A DNA stretch of 32,897 nucleotides from an uncultured bacterium (GTDB taxonomy: Bacteria > Patescibacteriota > Minisyncoccia > Phycocordibacterales > GWA1-40-21). A model generated the notes under the pieces. That model had not been told where the DNA came from. It saw nothing but the letters and a program-made list of their open reading frames with translations, and searched no databases. Numbering within the stretch: position 1 is the first letter of the stretch; each line of letters opens with the position of its first letter. The position numbers and the translations under genes are program-made. Location of the stretch: assembly GCA_903831305.1 (NCBI GenBank), contig CAIKXE010000009.1, positions 1 through 32,897 on the forward strand, read 5' to 3'. This document shows, piece by piece, positions 1 to 8,013 of the stretch.

Positions 1-357
1 GGCCGTGGTAATCATCTGTTCACGGACGTTTGGCGGGATGACTTCCACGGGCTGACCGCGTTCGCGGGCTACTTGTTGTTGGAGTTCAAAGTAGGATTCG
101 GGGACGTCCTGGGGTTTGATGATATAGGCGTCGTAAATAGCCGGACGGAGCATTTCTAGGTTCCTTTCTTTGACCCGTTCGTCGGGATTCAAAAACACCT
201 TTTCTAGACGAGCCATGTAGGCTTCTAGACGCTCAGCGGGGTCATTGGGTAAGTCTTCACCGGTGAGGCGTTCTTGTTTGGCCACAGCATCGGTGACTTC
301 ATCAGATGTTTGGAGCTCGGGGATTTTGAGGTGCAGGGGGTGTTTGAAGTTTTCCAT
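1..357 (-). CDS. Unidentified protein, 3' end cut by the window edge
   Basis: An uninterrupted frame reads from ATG at 357 down to the left edge: 119 codons with no stop, so the C-terminus lies outside the window. The product begins MENFKHPLHLKIPELQ and is rich in charged residues and proline. It has no signal peptide or membrane segment in the visible part, so it is probably cytoplasmic. I recognise no family. It lies 38 nt behind mnmA. A -10-like TATACT preceded by TG sits only 6 nt before the ATG, so it may be transcribed separately as a leaderless mRNA. Codon use and residue composition look like real coding sequence. Confidence 0.75.
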   Translation of the reverse strand, partial: MENFKHPLHLKIPELQTSDEVTDAVAKQERLTGEDLPNDPAERLEAYMARLEKVFLNPDERVKERNLEMLRPAIYDAYIIKPQDVPESYFELQQQVARERGQPVEVIPPNVREQMITTA

Positions 358-363
358 GAAGGA

Positions 364-369
364 AGTATA
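364..369 (-). promoter_or_regulatory. Extended -10 box, TGT-TATACT, 6 nt before the ATG at 357
   Basis: On the minus strand TGTTATACT is followed by six bases and then ATG. No convincing -35 lies 17 nt upstream; the TG may compensate. Transcription would start at or next to the start codon, giving a leaderless message. The T8 run just upstream, after the mnmA stop, could help end the previous transcript, but no stem precedes it. Confidence 0.4.
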
Positions 370-395
370 ACAAAGTTAACAAAAAAAACTAGGTG

Positions 396-1565
396 CTAAA
401 CAATGATTCCTCCGCCAAGACATACCTCCCCATCATAAAACACCACGGACTGGCCGGGGGTGGGGGCTTTTTGCGGATTAGTAAATTTTATAACTAGGTT
501 TTTTCCTGACTGAGTGAAACGGCACTTCTCCAGAGGTTGACGGTAACGAATACGGGCTGAATATTCTCTGGTAAAATCCGGAGCTTGGCCCAAGGTCCAA
601 TTCACCTCTTTTAATTTTATTTCCTTACTAGACACATCAGCTTCCAGGAGCGGATTATGAGAAACGGTTATAGTATTTTTCTTGAAATCTTTACTGATGA
701 CAAAATAGCGGTCTTCTGTGGTCGTTTTTTTAGTAATCTTAAAACCATGTCTCTGACCCAAGGTATAAAGCTCTACTCCCTCATGGGTGCCGATAATTTC
801 TCCACTTTCATTTAGCACTTTGCCAGACTTGGTCTTAATAAAATGCTTTAGGAACTCCGCCATCTCCACTTTACCAATAAAGCATAAGCCCTGGCTATCC
901 TTCTTCTCCGCCGTTTCTAGGCCAAACTTTTTAGCCAGCTTACGCACCACAAGCTTCTCCATATTTCCCACCGGAAAAAGTGTTTTGGATAATTGCTTTT
1001 GGGTCAAAGTCCAGAGGAAGTAACTTTGATCTTTATTTTTATCTTTACCAGCTAACAGACTAGCACGCACAAGCCGGCCACCAGAAAAAAGCTCAGACTC
1101 AGGTCCTCGGATCTCCTTCGCAGACTCGGCCAGACCATTCGCCTGACAAATTTTCTGATGTCCGGCCACCACTCTCGCGTAATGCCCGGTGGCCACATAA
1201 TCCGCGCCACGCTTCATGGTCCAGTCAAAAAATCCACCAAATTTCACATATTTATTACACATCACATCCGGATTTGGCGTTCGGCCGGCTTTATATTCCC
1301 CAATCATATAATCCACCACTTCTTTTTTATATTCTTTTTCCAAATCTAAAGTATAAAAAGGAATTTGCAGTTTGGCACAAACCCGCATAGCATCCAACCG
1401 GTCCTCCTTCATGGTACAGCCACCCCAAAAATCCGGTTGCCAGACTTTAATGAATACACCGGACACGTCATAACCAGCCTCTTTAAGTAAAGCCGCTGAC
1501 ACAGATGAGTCCACCCCGCCGGATAGGCCCACAAATACCTTCTTTTGATCACCTTTTTTAACCAT
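396..1565 (-). CDS. mnmA: tRNA-specific 2-thiouridylase MnmA
   Basis: Cytoplasmic enzyme that activates U34 of Lys, Glu and Gln tRNAs with ATP and replaces the 2-oxygen with sulfur. The 389-residue product has the PP-loop SGGVDSS at residues 15-21. The catalytic cysteines are Cys103 (in NPDVMCNKYVKF) and Cys228 (in DSQGLCFIGK), and GKDKNKDQSYFLW is the conserved tRNA-contact region. Length is slightly above the usual 360-370. The excess is mainly a stretch of about 20 residues at roughly 138-165, just before LLAGKDKNKDQ. The ATG lies 4 nt after the mltG stop, so the gene is probably co-transcribed and translationally coupled with mltG; only a weak TAGG precedes it. The identification is secure from the motifs. 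Confidence 0.96.
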   Translation of the reverse strand: MVKKGDQKKVFVGLSGGVDSSVSAALLKEAGYDVSGVFIKVWQPDFWGGCTMKEDRLDAMRVCAKLQIPFYTLDLEKEYKKEVVDYMIGEYKAGRTPNPDVMCNKYVKFGGFFDWTMKRGADYVATGHYARVVAGHQKICQANGLAESAKEIRGPESELFSGGRLVRASLLAGKDKNKDQSYFLWTLTQKQLSKTLFPVGNMEKLVVRKLAKKFGLETAEKKDSQGLCFIGKVEMAEFLKHFIKTKSGKVLNESGEIIGTHEGVELYTLGQRHGFKITKKTTTEDRYFVISKDFKKNTITVSHNPLLEADVSSKEIKLKEVNWTLGQAPDFTREYSARIRYRQPLEKCRFTQSGKNLVIKFTNPQKAPTPGQSVVFYDGEVCLGGGIIV

Positions 1566-1569
1566 AAAC

Positions 1570-2517
1570 CTATTTTAGGTATAATTCCTTATTTTGCAAA
1601 TGCTCGGCATAGGTCCGGGCATAATGCATATCCCCCTCTTTATCCGTCAGAAAATAAAGATAATCTGTTTTAGTTGGGGTAACAGTGGCTAAAATAGAGT
1701 CCAAACCAGGGTTAGCTATCGGCGTTGGAGGCAAACCTTTATACAAATAACTGTTGTAAGGAGAGTCAATCTTCAAATCCGCCAGTGTAAGCTCGGCTGT
1801 TCCCTTGCCGTTAATATATTTAAAGGAAGAATCAACCTGAAGTGGCATATTTAGAGCTAGCCTCTTCCATAAAATACCCGCCACAACCTTCCTAGACTCA
1901 GTTGTCCTAGCCTCCTCTTCAACAATAGAGGCTAACTTGATAATGTCCGCTAAAGGTTTTTTATAATTTGTAATTTCATTTTTTATTGTAGCAATCCGCT
2001 TATCAAAATTACTTTTCAAAACAGGGATAATATCTACAACTGATATGTTAGGTAAAAACAAGTAGGTATCGGGAAATAAATACCCTTCGTCCTTTTTTGA
2101 TTGCTCTATAAAATCCTTCTCGCTGATTTTTGAAAAGTTCTTGGCTACTAATTTTCCTATCTCAAAAATATTCAAACCCTCAGGAATAGTTAGCTTGATT
2201 GGCACGAGTCTAAAATCCCCTTTTGAAATACGGTAAGCAATAGACATTACTCCCTCTTTATCCTTTAGTGCATAATCCCCGGATTTGATACCCTTTGTGC
2301 CCCCGGTGAGTACAGAAAATACTTTAAACCAAAAGGGAGACTTGATAATGTTATTCTTAGCTAGGTCAGCAGAGAGAGCACTGAGACCCGTCCCTTTATT
2401 AACAGTAAAAACTGTGCTAGTAGGAAAATCACGGGGTGCAAAAAGTACTGAAGCACTTAGAACAAAAAAAATAAATATTGCGAGGAACAACACAGAAATA
2501 GTAAATCTCCGTTTCAT
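1570..2517 (-). CDS. mltG: Endolytic murein transglycosylase MltG (YceG-like)
   Basis: Membrane-anchored lytic transglycosylase that cleaves nascent glycan strands and sets peptidoglycan chain length. The 315-residue product has an N-terminal membrane anchor at about residues 7-27, a LysM-like region (about 35-110), and the catalytic YceG domain. Diagnostic motifs are EGYLFPDTY (144-152), ASIVEEEA (196-203, which includes the catalytic glutamate) and DSPYNSYLYKGLPPTPIANPG (from 251). Length fits the family. Its ATG is 2 nt after the stop of the upstream membrane-protein gene and it is followed 4 nt later by mnmA, so the three form a tight operon. Presence of MltG implies a peptidoglycan wall. 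No unusual residues noted. Confidence 0.95.
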   Translation of the reverse strand: MKRRFTISVLFLAIFIFFVLSASVLFAPRDFPTSTVFTVNKGTGLSALSADLAKNNIIKSPFWFKVFSVLTGGTKGIKSGDYALKDKEGVMSIAYRISKGDFRLVPIKLTIPEGLNIFEIGKLVAKNFSKISEKDFIEQSKKDEGYLFPDTYLFLPNISVVDIIPVLKSNFDKRIATIKNEITNYKKPLADIIKLASIVEEEARTTESRKVVAGILWKRLALNMPLQVDSSFKYINGKGTAELTLADLKIDSPYNSYLYKGLPPTPIANPGLDSILATVTPTKTDYLYFLTDKEGDMHYARTYAEHLQNKELYLK

Positions 2518-2519
2518 AA

Positions 2520-3836
2520 CTAATTCTTAATTGGCAGATTAGGTGGCGGTTCAGACTTTTTAGAAGCAATTTTAGCGAGCGTTGGCGTGGCGGACACATT
2601 ACCAGGAAAGTGATAAATAGTGGCAAGCTCTTCCGTGTTCAGAACAAAAGCATTTTGTTTATAGTTTTGATAGGGTGGATAGAAAAAGGAGCGAAGGCGG
2701 TAGGCATCATACATCTTGCCCACTAATACTGCCTTTTTACGGTCAATTACCTTTTTAAGAAAAGGAAAAATAGTAGACGCATCCTTAAAGGGGTCACCTA
2801 CATCGGTCTTGGTTTGCAACTTAAAACCGTTCAGACTATTAGAGCTATACTGCCGCATGCTACCAATGAGACCAGAAATATATACCGGGTTAAACAGATC
2901 TTTTTCTGAGATATAAAATCCACGAATGCAGGTATCAAAAGCCAACTTACTAATACCGCGCTCAATGGCAGCGATGGTCTCCGTCTGGCCCTTGGTCATA
3001 TTGGGAAATTTAACGGTTTCTTTAGCCTTAACCACATCTGCGGCATTTACTTTGTCTGGCTCTTTATCAAACATTGAGCCGATCTTGATCTTCTTGATTT
3101 CGTCTCTGGCGGCTTTTCTCCAATCATCCTTTTTGGTCCATCTAAAGCTCTTCAGATCCTCCTTACCGTGCTTTTTAATCAAAATCTGAATCCAAATCTG
3201 TTGGCCTTTAGTAGCAGAACCTAGATATTCTAAAACGGCAGTCATAGGATCTATCCGGTATTCATCCTTCTGATCAGCATCCAGGCTATAATCCACATAG
3301 GTCTTGATCGGATAAATATCAGCCTTGGTTAAACCAAATTGCAAACCCCACATACTAAACTTGTTGATATCATAAATGAATTGTTTGACATAATCCTTCT
3401 CAGTGGGTACCTCGTAGATTTCTACGGTTGGATATTGAGCATAGATCTGAGCTTCAAGTAAATTTTTATACTTCTTCTCTGATGACCAGACATAAAAATG
3501 CACCTGACCCTCAATAGATACAAGCTCTAGCGAAAACCAACCCTGAACCTTTCCGTCAATATAAGCCTCAGTATAGTTTGCGGCACCTGACTGTTGCATT
3601 GCACCAAAAATAATCTCCATGGCTAGCGGTGACTTTTGAATATCCTTTGGAATTTTAATTTCTAAAAGAACTGGTTTCTGTTTAGACAGATACTTCAACT
3701 GAACCATCCTGACATATAAAACAATCGCTACATAAATCAGAATAAATGGAACATAAATAGGTGAAAAGACAAAAAGAATTTTATATAGCAGAGGCAGAAT
3801 CTCAGTATTAAACCTTGTAAGAAGTTCTAAAAGCAT
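2520..3836 (-). CDS. Conserved membrane-anchored protein of unknown function
   Basis: 438 residues. One or two hydrophobic segments lie at about residues 13-42 (LLYKILFVFSPIYVPFIL and following), then a basic stretch and a large soluble, probably cytoplasmic, part of about 390 residues with no motif I can name. The tail is proline-rich (SEPPPNLPIKN). From memory it resembles proteins common in CPR genomes near VirB4/HerA-type ATPases (the DUF8128 type), but no such ATPase is next to it here, so I give no function. It starts the mltG-mnmA operon: the mltG ATG follows 2 nt after its stop. TTGGCA-N17-TAAAAT ends 6 nt before its ATG, with AGGAG between them, so the message is probably leaderless. 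Confidence 0.85.
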   Translation of the reverse strand: MLLELLTRFNTEILPLLYKILFVFSPIYVPFILIYVAIVLYVRMVQLKYLSKQKPVLLEIKIPKDIQKSPLAMEIIFGAMQQSGAANYTEAYIDGKVQGWFSLELVSIEGQVHFYVWSSEKKYKNLLEAQIYAQYPTVEIYEVPTEKDYVKQFIYDINKFSMWGLQFGLTKADIYPIKTYVDYSLDADQKDEYRIDPMTAVLEYLGSATKGQQIWIQILIKKHGKEDLKSFRWTKKDDWRKAARDEIKKIKIGSMFDKEPDKVNAADVVKAKETVKFPNMTKGQTETIAAIERGISKLAFDTCIRGFYISEKDLFNPVYISGLIGSMRQYSSNSLNGFKLQTKTDVGDPFKDASTIFPFLKKVIDRKKAVLVGKMYDAYRLRSFFYPPYQNYKQNAFVLNTEELATIYHFPGNVSATPTLAKIASKKSEPPPNLPIKN

Positions 3837-3842
3837 GCTCCT

Positions 3843-3871
3843 ATTTTATCACAAACAAATTATCTTGCCAA
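3843..3871 (-). promoter_or_regulatory. Sigma-70-type promoter of the membrane protein-mltG-mnmA operon
   Basis: Minus strand: -35 TTGGCA (3866-3871), 17-nt spacer, -10 TAAAAT (3843-3848). Only six bases separate the -10 from the ATG at 3836, so the predicted start site is the A of the start codon. The -35 abuts the terminator hairpin of the upstream gene. Confidence 0.75.
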
Positions 3872-3900
3872 ACAAAAATCCCCGATTAGGGGACTTTTGT
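3872..3900 (-). terminator. Rho-independent terminator of the sigma4-HARE gene
   Basis: Near-perfect inverted repeat: arms 3872-3883 and 3889-3900 (ACAAAAaTCCCC / GGGGAcTTTTGT) around the loop GATTA. On the minus strand the GC stem is followed by ATTTTTGTTT. It starts 2 nt after the stop codon at 3902. The symmetry could also let it work in the other direction. Confidence 0.85.
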
Positions 3901-3901
3901 G

Positions 3902-4936
3902 CTACTTTACTATCTCGTATTTGCCGTCTTTGTTTTTCTTGAAATACTTAGGATTCTGAAGATTGATGACAATGGTATTTTCCTTCACATAGCGCTCTTT
4001 TAACACCTTTTGAATCACCTCAGCTTTGGTCAAAGGACCATTTTTTTCTAAAATTTTTCTAATCACATCTTTAACCACTCCGCTCATATAGCCCCATTCA
4101 GACAAGGCGTATAATCCCCGACCAACCAGGACAAAGCGTGGATCTTTGATAAGCTCATTATGACAGGTGGCCACATGGGCTTTGATCTTAAAAACTTCTG
4201 TGATGATCTTTACCACCTCTCTAAAGTGGATTGGGGAACCGTGTCTCCTGATGATCAAGTAAGCATAATCTCGCATACCCTTGGTGCTGATATTTGAGGA
4301 CTCGGTCTTACCCCATTCACCTAAAGTGTTCTTACCAATTTTTTTGGATAAAGATAACCAACGTCTGGCAATCTCATCATTGCGATATTTTTCAGACACA
4401 TCTTCTAATTGGCTTAAAAAGGATTTGATAATATCCGGCTCAGAAAGCAAATCTTCACTCTTCAGTGTCGCATATAGCTTTCTCAGGGCCTCATGTACCT
4501 TTTCAGACAAGTTACTATCAATAAACCAACGGTGTTTAAAATCTTCATCCTCTTTTATTTTATTAAAAGGATGTCCGGCCACTAACAGAAAGTTAATATG
4601 ACTCTGGACTGAGGCATCGGTAGAAATATAATCCAATAAATCTTGCTCGGTTACAATACCACCCAAGGAGTGAATAATCTTTTCAATTTCATCAAAGACC
4701 GGCTTCTCTTCAGTATACTGCTTGGACTTGCGAATAACGGCCAAAGCATGGTTTTCAATCTGGCGAACTCGCTCACGGGTGATACCATAGGTCTTGCCAA
4801 TAGCATCCAAAGTCATTGGTTCTGCACTTTTACCTAAGCCATATCTCTTAGTCATCACATCGCGAGAGCGCGGTGAAAGAGCCTCAATCAGGGTCTTGGT
4901 AGCTTGCTTTGGTTTGAAATTGACGATGGTTGACAT
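3902..4936 (-). CDS. Sigma-70 region 4 protein fused to HARE-HTH and winged-helix domains
   Basis: 344-residue likely transcription regulator. Residues 15-72 are a sigma-70 region 4: LSPRSRDVMTKRYGL, then the helix-turn-helix TLDAIGKTYGITRERVRQIE with the typical RERVRQIE recognition helix. Regions 1-3 of a sigma factor are absent, so it cannot bind a -10 box as normal sigma does. Residues 217-283 (RDYAYLIIRRHG through RFVLVGRGLYALSEWGY) match the HARE-HTH fold known from the RNA polymerase delta subunit. Residues 73-140 and 286-344 look like further winged helices. I infer an RNA polymerase-associated or promoter-binding factor, not a true sigma. It has its own consensus promoter, a roughly 40-nt leader without a Shine-Dalgarno site, and its own terminator, so it is monocistronic. 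Confidence 0.85.
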   Translation of the reverse strand: MSTIVNFKPKQATKTLIEALSPRSRDVMTKRYGLGKSAEPMTLDAIGKTYGITRERVRQIENHALAVIRKSKQYTEEKPVFDEIEKIIHSLGGIVTEQDLLDYISTDASVQSHINFLLVAGHPFNKIKEDEDFKHRWFIDSNLSEKVHEALRKLYATLKSEDLLSEPDIIKSFLSQLEDVSEKYRNDEIARRWLSLSKKIGKNTLGEWGKTESSNISTKGMRDYAYLIIRRHGSPIHFREVVKIITEVFKIKAHVATCHNELIKDPRFVLVGRGLYALSEWGYMSGVVKDVIRKILEKNGPLTKAEVIQKVLKERYVKENTIVINLQNPKYFKKNKDGKYEIVK

Positions 4937-4982
4937 AAAATTTTGTTTAATAAATATTGACTAATAATAACGTCTTGCGTCT

Positions 4983-5011
4983 ACTATAGCACCCTTCCTA
5001 TTTTAAGTCAA
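4983..5011 (-). promoter_or_regulatory. Consensus promoter of the sigma4-HARE gene
   Basis: Minus strand TTGACT (5006-5011), 17-nt spacer, TATAGT (4983-4988). Predicted start near 4976, giving a leader of about 40 nt without a recognisable ribosome-binding site before ATG 4936. The inverted repeat at 5024-5062 ends 12 nt upstream of the -35. Confidence 0.75.
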
Positions 5012-5023
5012 ATTGAATTCTGG

Positions 5024-5062
5024 CGTCAACCTGGCGCGTTGTTGCAACGTTCAAGGTTGACG
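5024..5062. repeat. Inverted repeat CGTCAACCT...AGGTTGACG between leuS and the sigma4-HARE gene
   Basis: Nine-base arms 5024-5032 and 5054-5062 match perfectly. The intervening bases hold a second small palindrome (CGTTG TTG CAACG). It begins about 6 nt past the leuS stop. It could be a leuS terminator, but no T-run follows on the minus strand. It could also be an operator for the promoter 12 nt away. The half-site CGTCAAC recurs in the inverted repeat at 29782-29802. Confidence 0.6.
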
Positions 5063-5067
5063 ACATT

Positions 5068-7971
5068 TTAATTTGTGATCAAAGAGAGTATCCTTTCTTT
5101 GATAAATAGCTTCTTGATTATCTCCTTACCGGTCAGCCACTTGGAGACATCATCCCGGGCAAAGGCGGCTTTTTCTACTTCCGCCTGAGTGGAGCCAACA
5201 GGCATTTCAAAGGAAGCACGAGGCTTACCGTTAATCTGAACCATCACCATAATCTTCTCAGAAATAATCTTTTTCTCATTATAATCCGGCCATTTTTCCA
5301 GATGGATGGACTTTTTATGACCGAGCTTTGCCCAGATCTCCTCCGTCATGTGGGGCGCAAAAGGAGCTAGCATTTTTAAAATTATCTCGTAATCCGCCTT
5401 AGTAATCTCTATTTTCTCCGCCAAATTCACCAGAATCATAAAAGCAGAAATAGCGGTGTTAAAATTAAAATTCACAATATCCTCAGTGACTTTTTTTATT
5501 GTCTTATGAAGTAACGTTTCAAATTTATGATCAACTTCCTGATTTCGGGATACCCTCGGAGCGATTAGTTCTGACGTTAAGCGGAGAGGGTTTCCCGAAA
5601 TCCTCTCTTGTAACTTCCACACCTTATCCAAGAACCGGCGAGAGCCCACCATGTTATCCGTACTCCAAGCAATCTCTTGTTCAAATGGACCCATAAACAT
5701 CTCGTACACCCGTAAGGCATCGGCACCCACATTTTTTACCACCTCATCAGGATTCACTACATTGCCCCAGCGCTTACTCATCTTCCTAGAGTCTGAGCCA
5801 AGGACCATCCCTTGATTTTTCAACTGCTTGAAAGGTTCCTTTTCACTCACCGCCCCGATATCAAAGAGAAACTTATGCCAAAAACGAGCATAGATCAAGT
5901 GTCTGGTGGCGTGTTCGGTTCCACCCACATATAGATCCACCCCATTCTTCATCCAATACTTTTCCTTCTTTTTATCCACTAACGCTTTTTTATTCTTGGG
6001 ATTAATATAACGTAAGTAATACCAGGATGATCCAGCCCACTGGGGCATTGTATTTGTCTCCCGCTTGGCCTTACCGCCACATTTAGGGCATTTAGTATTC
6101 ACCCATTTAGTAATAGCGGCTAATGGTGACTCCCCGGTCCCGGTGGGCTCATAAAATTTTACTTTAGGTAATTTGATCGGTAACTGCTTTTCTGGTACAG
6201 CCACCACACCGCATTTATCACAGTGCACTACCGGAATGGGCTCACCCCAATAACGCTGACGAGAGAAAACCCAGTCCTTCAGTTTATATGACACTTTTAC
6301 TTTTCCAAAAGCCTTAGTAATCTCTTTCTCCGCCTTCTCGTTATCCGTACCATCAAACTTACCAGAATTTATCAAAACGCCGGTGCTGGTATAGGCGGTC
6401 ACCTCCTTACCAATTCTTTCTAGCCAAATATCCATCTCCGCATGTGTCATAAAATCAACCGTCAGAGTCTTTAAATCTGCCCAAAAGACATCCGCCTGAT
6501 CAGCCTCCTCCTTGGAAATCGGTGCCCTCTCCTCATCCTTTAAATCAAAAGAAACCAGGGTAGTGTAAGAAACACGGTTCACATCCTTATGAGCCGCAAA
6601 ATATTCTGCTCGCACTTGCCCACCAAGGATTTTCCCGTTTGCTAGATTTTTATAACCGGTTTCCTCCAGGACTTCTCTTTTAGCCGCGGTTAAAATATCC
6701 TCACCATCCGTGCCACCCATCGGGAAAGTTCGCCAGTCATGCTTTTTCCACTGCAAACATAAAATTTTATTATCTTTAGGATTTCGGACTACCACTTGCA
6801 CATTTTGTCTCGTCACTTTCTCTTTACCAGGAACCGGAGGATTTCTCTTATCAATCCGCACTGGAATAATCACTTCCTTGATCGGCAAATTATATTTTGT
6901 CGCAAAGGCAAAATCTCGTTCATCATGAGCCGGCACCGCCATCACGGCGCCAGTACCATAATCAGCCAAAACATAATCTGACATCCAAACTGGCACCTTT
7001 TCACCCGTGGCGGGGTTTATCACAAACACCCCCTTGAGCGCTACACCGGTTTTACTTTTATTGACCGCGGTCCTTTCTATCTCCGTCTTAGTTTTAGCCT
7101 CGGCCATATATTTCTCCACTTCTGGCCAGTTTTTAATCTGTGTTTTTAGTTCCCCTACCAGCTTACTCTCCGGCGCCAGCACCACATAGGTCACACCAAA
7201 CAGAGTATCCGCTCTAGTGGTAAATACTTTGATACTTGATTTTGAGTCAACCACTTTAAACTCTAATTCTGCCCCCTCAGACCGGCCAATCCAGTTCCGC
7301 TGACTCTCTTTAACTGATTCTGGCCAATTCAAATCATCAATATCTTTTAAAAGTCTGTCAGCATAATCAGTAATTTTAAGTACCCACTGACGCATCGGCT
7401 TCTTTTCTACCACGGTACCACAGCGTTCACATTTACCATCTTCCAAATCTTCATTGGCTAGACCAGTTTTACAGGAGGGACACCAGTTGATCGGCTCAAA
7501 GCTTTCATAGGCTAAACCTTTCTTAAATAATTGTAAAAATATCCACTGGGTCCATTTATAATAATTTGGATCCGTGGTATTTATCTCTCTGGACCAATCA
7601 TAATTTAAACCGAGAATAGATATTTGTTCTTTATATCTTTTTACGTTTATTTTGTCAGAAATTACAGGATTAATTTTATTTTTAATCGCAAAATTCTCTG
7701 CTGGCAGACCAAAGGAGTCCCAACCCATAGGGTGAAGAACATTGAAACCGTGCATTCTTTTATATCTGGAGTAGACATCAGTTGCCACATATCCACGTGG
7801 GTGTCCAACATGCAAACCGGTTCCAGACGGATAAGGAAACATATCCAGGACATAGAACTTCTTACCCTTGGCTGTGTCCTTGGTTAAATTTACCTTCTTT
7901 TTCTCCCACACCTTGCGCCACTTTGGCTCGATTTTTAAATGATTATACTCCCCGCCTATTTGCTTTTTCAT
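5068..7971 (-). CDS. leuS: Leucyl-tRNA synthetase with a Nudix domain inserted in the editing domain
   Basis: Charges tRNA-Leu with leucine; class Ia synthetase, cytoplasmic. The 967 residues exceed the usual 800-880. Seen in order: HIGH-type motif GLHVGHP (52-58); zinc ribbon CPSC...CERC (164-184); CP1 editing domain from about 228 with TTRADTLFG (251-259) and GTGAVMAVPAHDERD (339-353, where Asp353 should match the amino-acid-binding Asp345 of E. coli); a Nudix-like insertion (about 388-523); return to editing sequence YTSTGVLINSGKFDG (527-541); RQRYWGEPIP; a second Cys4 ribbon (584-631); KMSKR (730-734); anticodon and C-terminal domains. A palindromic DNA segment encodes the linker near residues 790-812. 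Both the editing site and the catalytic motifs are intact. A possible promoter ends 6 nt before the ATG. Confidence 0.97.
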   Translation of the reverse strand: MKKQIGGEYNHLKIEPKWRKVWEKKKVNLTKDTAKGKKFYVLDMFPYPSGTGLHVGHPRGYVATDVYSRYKRMHGFNVLHPMGWDSFGLPAENFAIKNKINPVISDKINVKRYKEQISILGLNYDWSREINTTDPNYYKWTQWIFLQLFKKGLAYESFEPINWCPSCKTGLANEDLEDGKCERCGTVVEKKPMRQWVLKITDYADRLLKDIDDLNWPESVKESQRNWIGRSEGAELEFKVVDSKSSIKVFTTRADTLFGVTYVVLAPESKLVGELKTQIKNWPEVEKYMAEAKTKTEIERTAVNKSKTGVALKGVFVINPATGEKVPVWMSDYVLADYGTGAVMAVPAHDERDFAFATKYNLPIKEVIIPVRIDKRNPPVPGKEKVTRQNVQVVVRNPKDNKILCLQWKKHDWRTFPMGGTDGEDILTAAKREVLEETGYKNLANGKILGGQVRAEYFAAHKDVNRVSYTTLVSFDLKDEERAPISKEEADQADVFWADLKTLTVDFMTHAEMDIWLERIGKEVTAYTSTGVLINSGKFDGTDNEKAEKEITKAFGKVKVSYKLKDWVFSRQRYWGEPIPVVHCDKCGVVAVPEKQLPIKLPKVKFYEPTGTGESPLAAITKWVNTKCPKCGGKAKRETNTMPQWAGSSWYYLRYINPKNKKALVDKKKEKYWMKNGVDLYVGGTEHATRHLIYARFWHKFLFDIGAVSEKEPFKQLKNQGMVLGSDSRKMSKRWGNVVNPDEVVKNVGADALRVYEMFMGPFEQEIAWSTDNMVGSRRFLDKVWKLQERISGNPLRLTSELIAPRVSRNQEVDHKFETLLHKTIKKVTEDIVNFNFNTAISAFMILVNLAEKIEITKADYEIILKMLAPFAPHMTEEIWAKLGHKKSIHLEKWPDYNEKKIISEKIMVMVQINGKPRASFEMPVGSTQAEVEKAAFARDDVSKWLTGKEIIKKLFIKERILSLITN
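5541..5602. repeat. Palindromic element inside the leuS coding sequence
   Basis: Arms 5541-5557 and 5586-5602 are 17-base inverted repeats differing at one position (GATTTCGGGATACCCTC against GATTTCGGGAAACCCTC), with a 28-nt loop. The segment stays in frame and encodes part of a variable linker (ISGNPLRLTSELIAPRVSRN) where other LeuRS proteins differ in sequence and length. It resembles palindromic elements that insert into coding regions, such as those of Rickettsia; whether it is mobile here is inference. Confidence 0.65.
6403..6810 (-). other. Nudix-like domain inside leuS
   Basis: Residues about 388-523 of LeuRS have no counterpart in ordinary LeuRS, where a loop of about 15 residues joins the same flanks. 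The segment reads as a Nudix hydrolase fold: a first strand NVQVVVRNPKDNKILCLQWKK, then a Nudix-box-like GGTDGED-x6-KREVLEETGY (419-440), then strands and a helix to residue 523. The REVLEETGY half has the expected metal-binding glutamates. The GG...GE half is one residue shorter than the standard GxxxxxE spacing. Activity is therefore plausible but not assured. Substrate unknown. Confidence 0.85.
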
Positions 7972-7977
7972 ATCCTA

Positions 7978-8006
7978 ATACTACAACAAAACCCCCCGCC
8001 AAGCAA
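7978..8006 (-). promoter_or_regulatory. Possible leuS promoter
   Basis: Minus strand TTGCTT (8001-8006), 17-nt spacer, TAGTAT (7978-7983), then six bases (with AGGA) before ATG 7971. The match to consensus is only moderate, but the 6-nt spacing repeats the pattern at other genes here. Confidence 0.4.
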
Positions 8007-8013
8007 AGGCCAT

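Noticed and set aside
4928-4934. GTCAACC half-site at the start of the sigma4-HARE coding region as an autoregulatory operator
   Set aside because: A single half-site in coding sequence is expected by chance; no paired arm is present.
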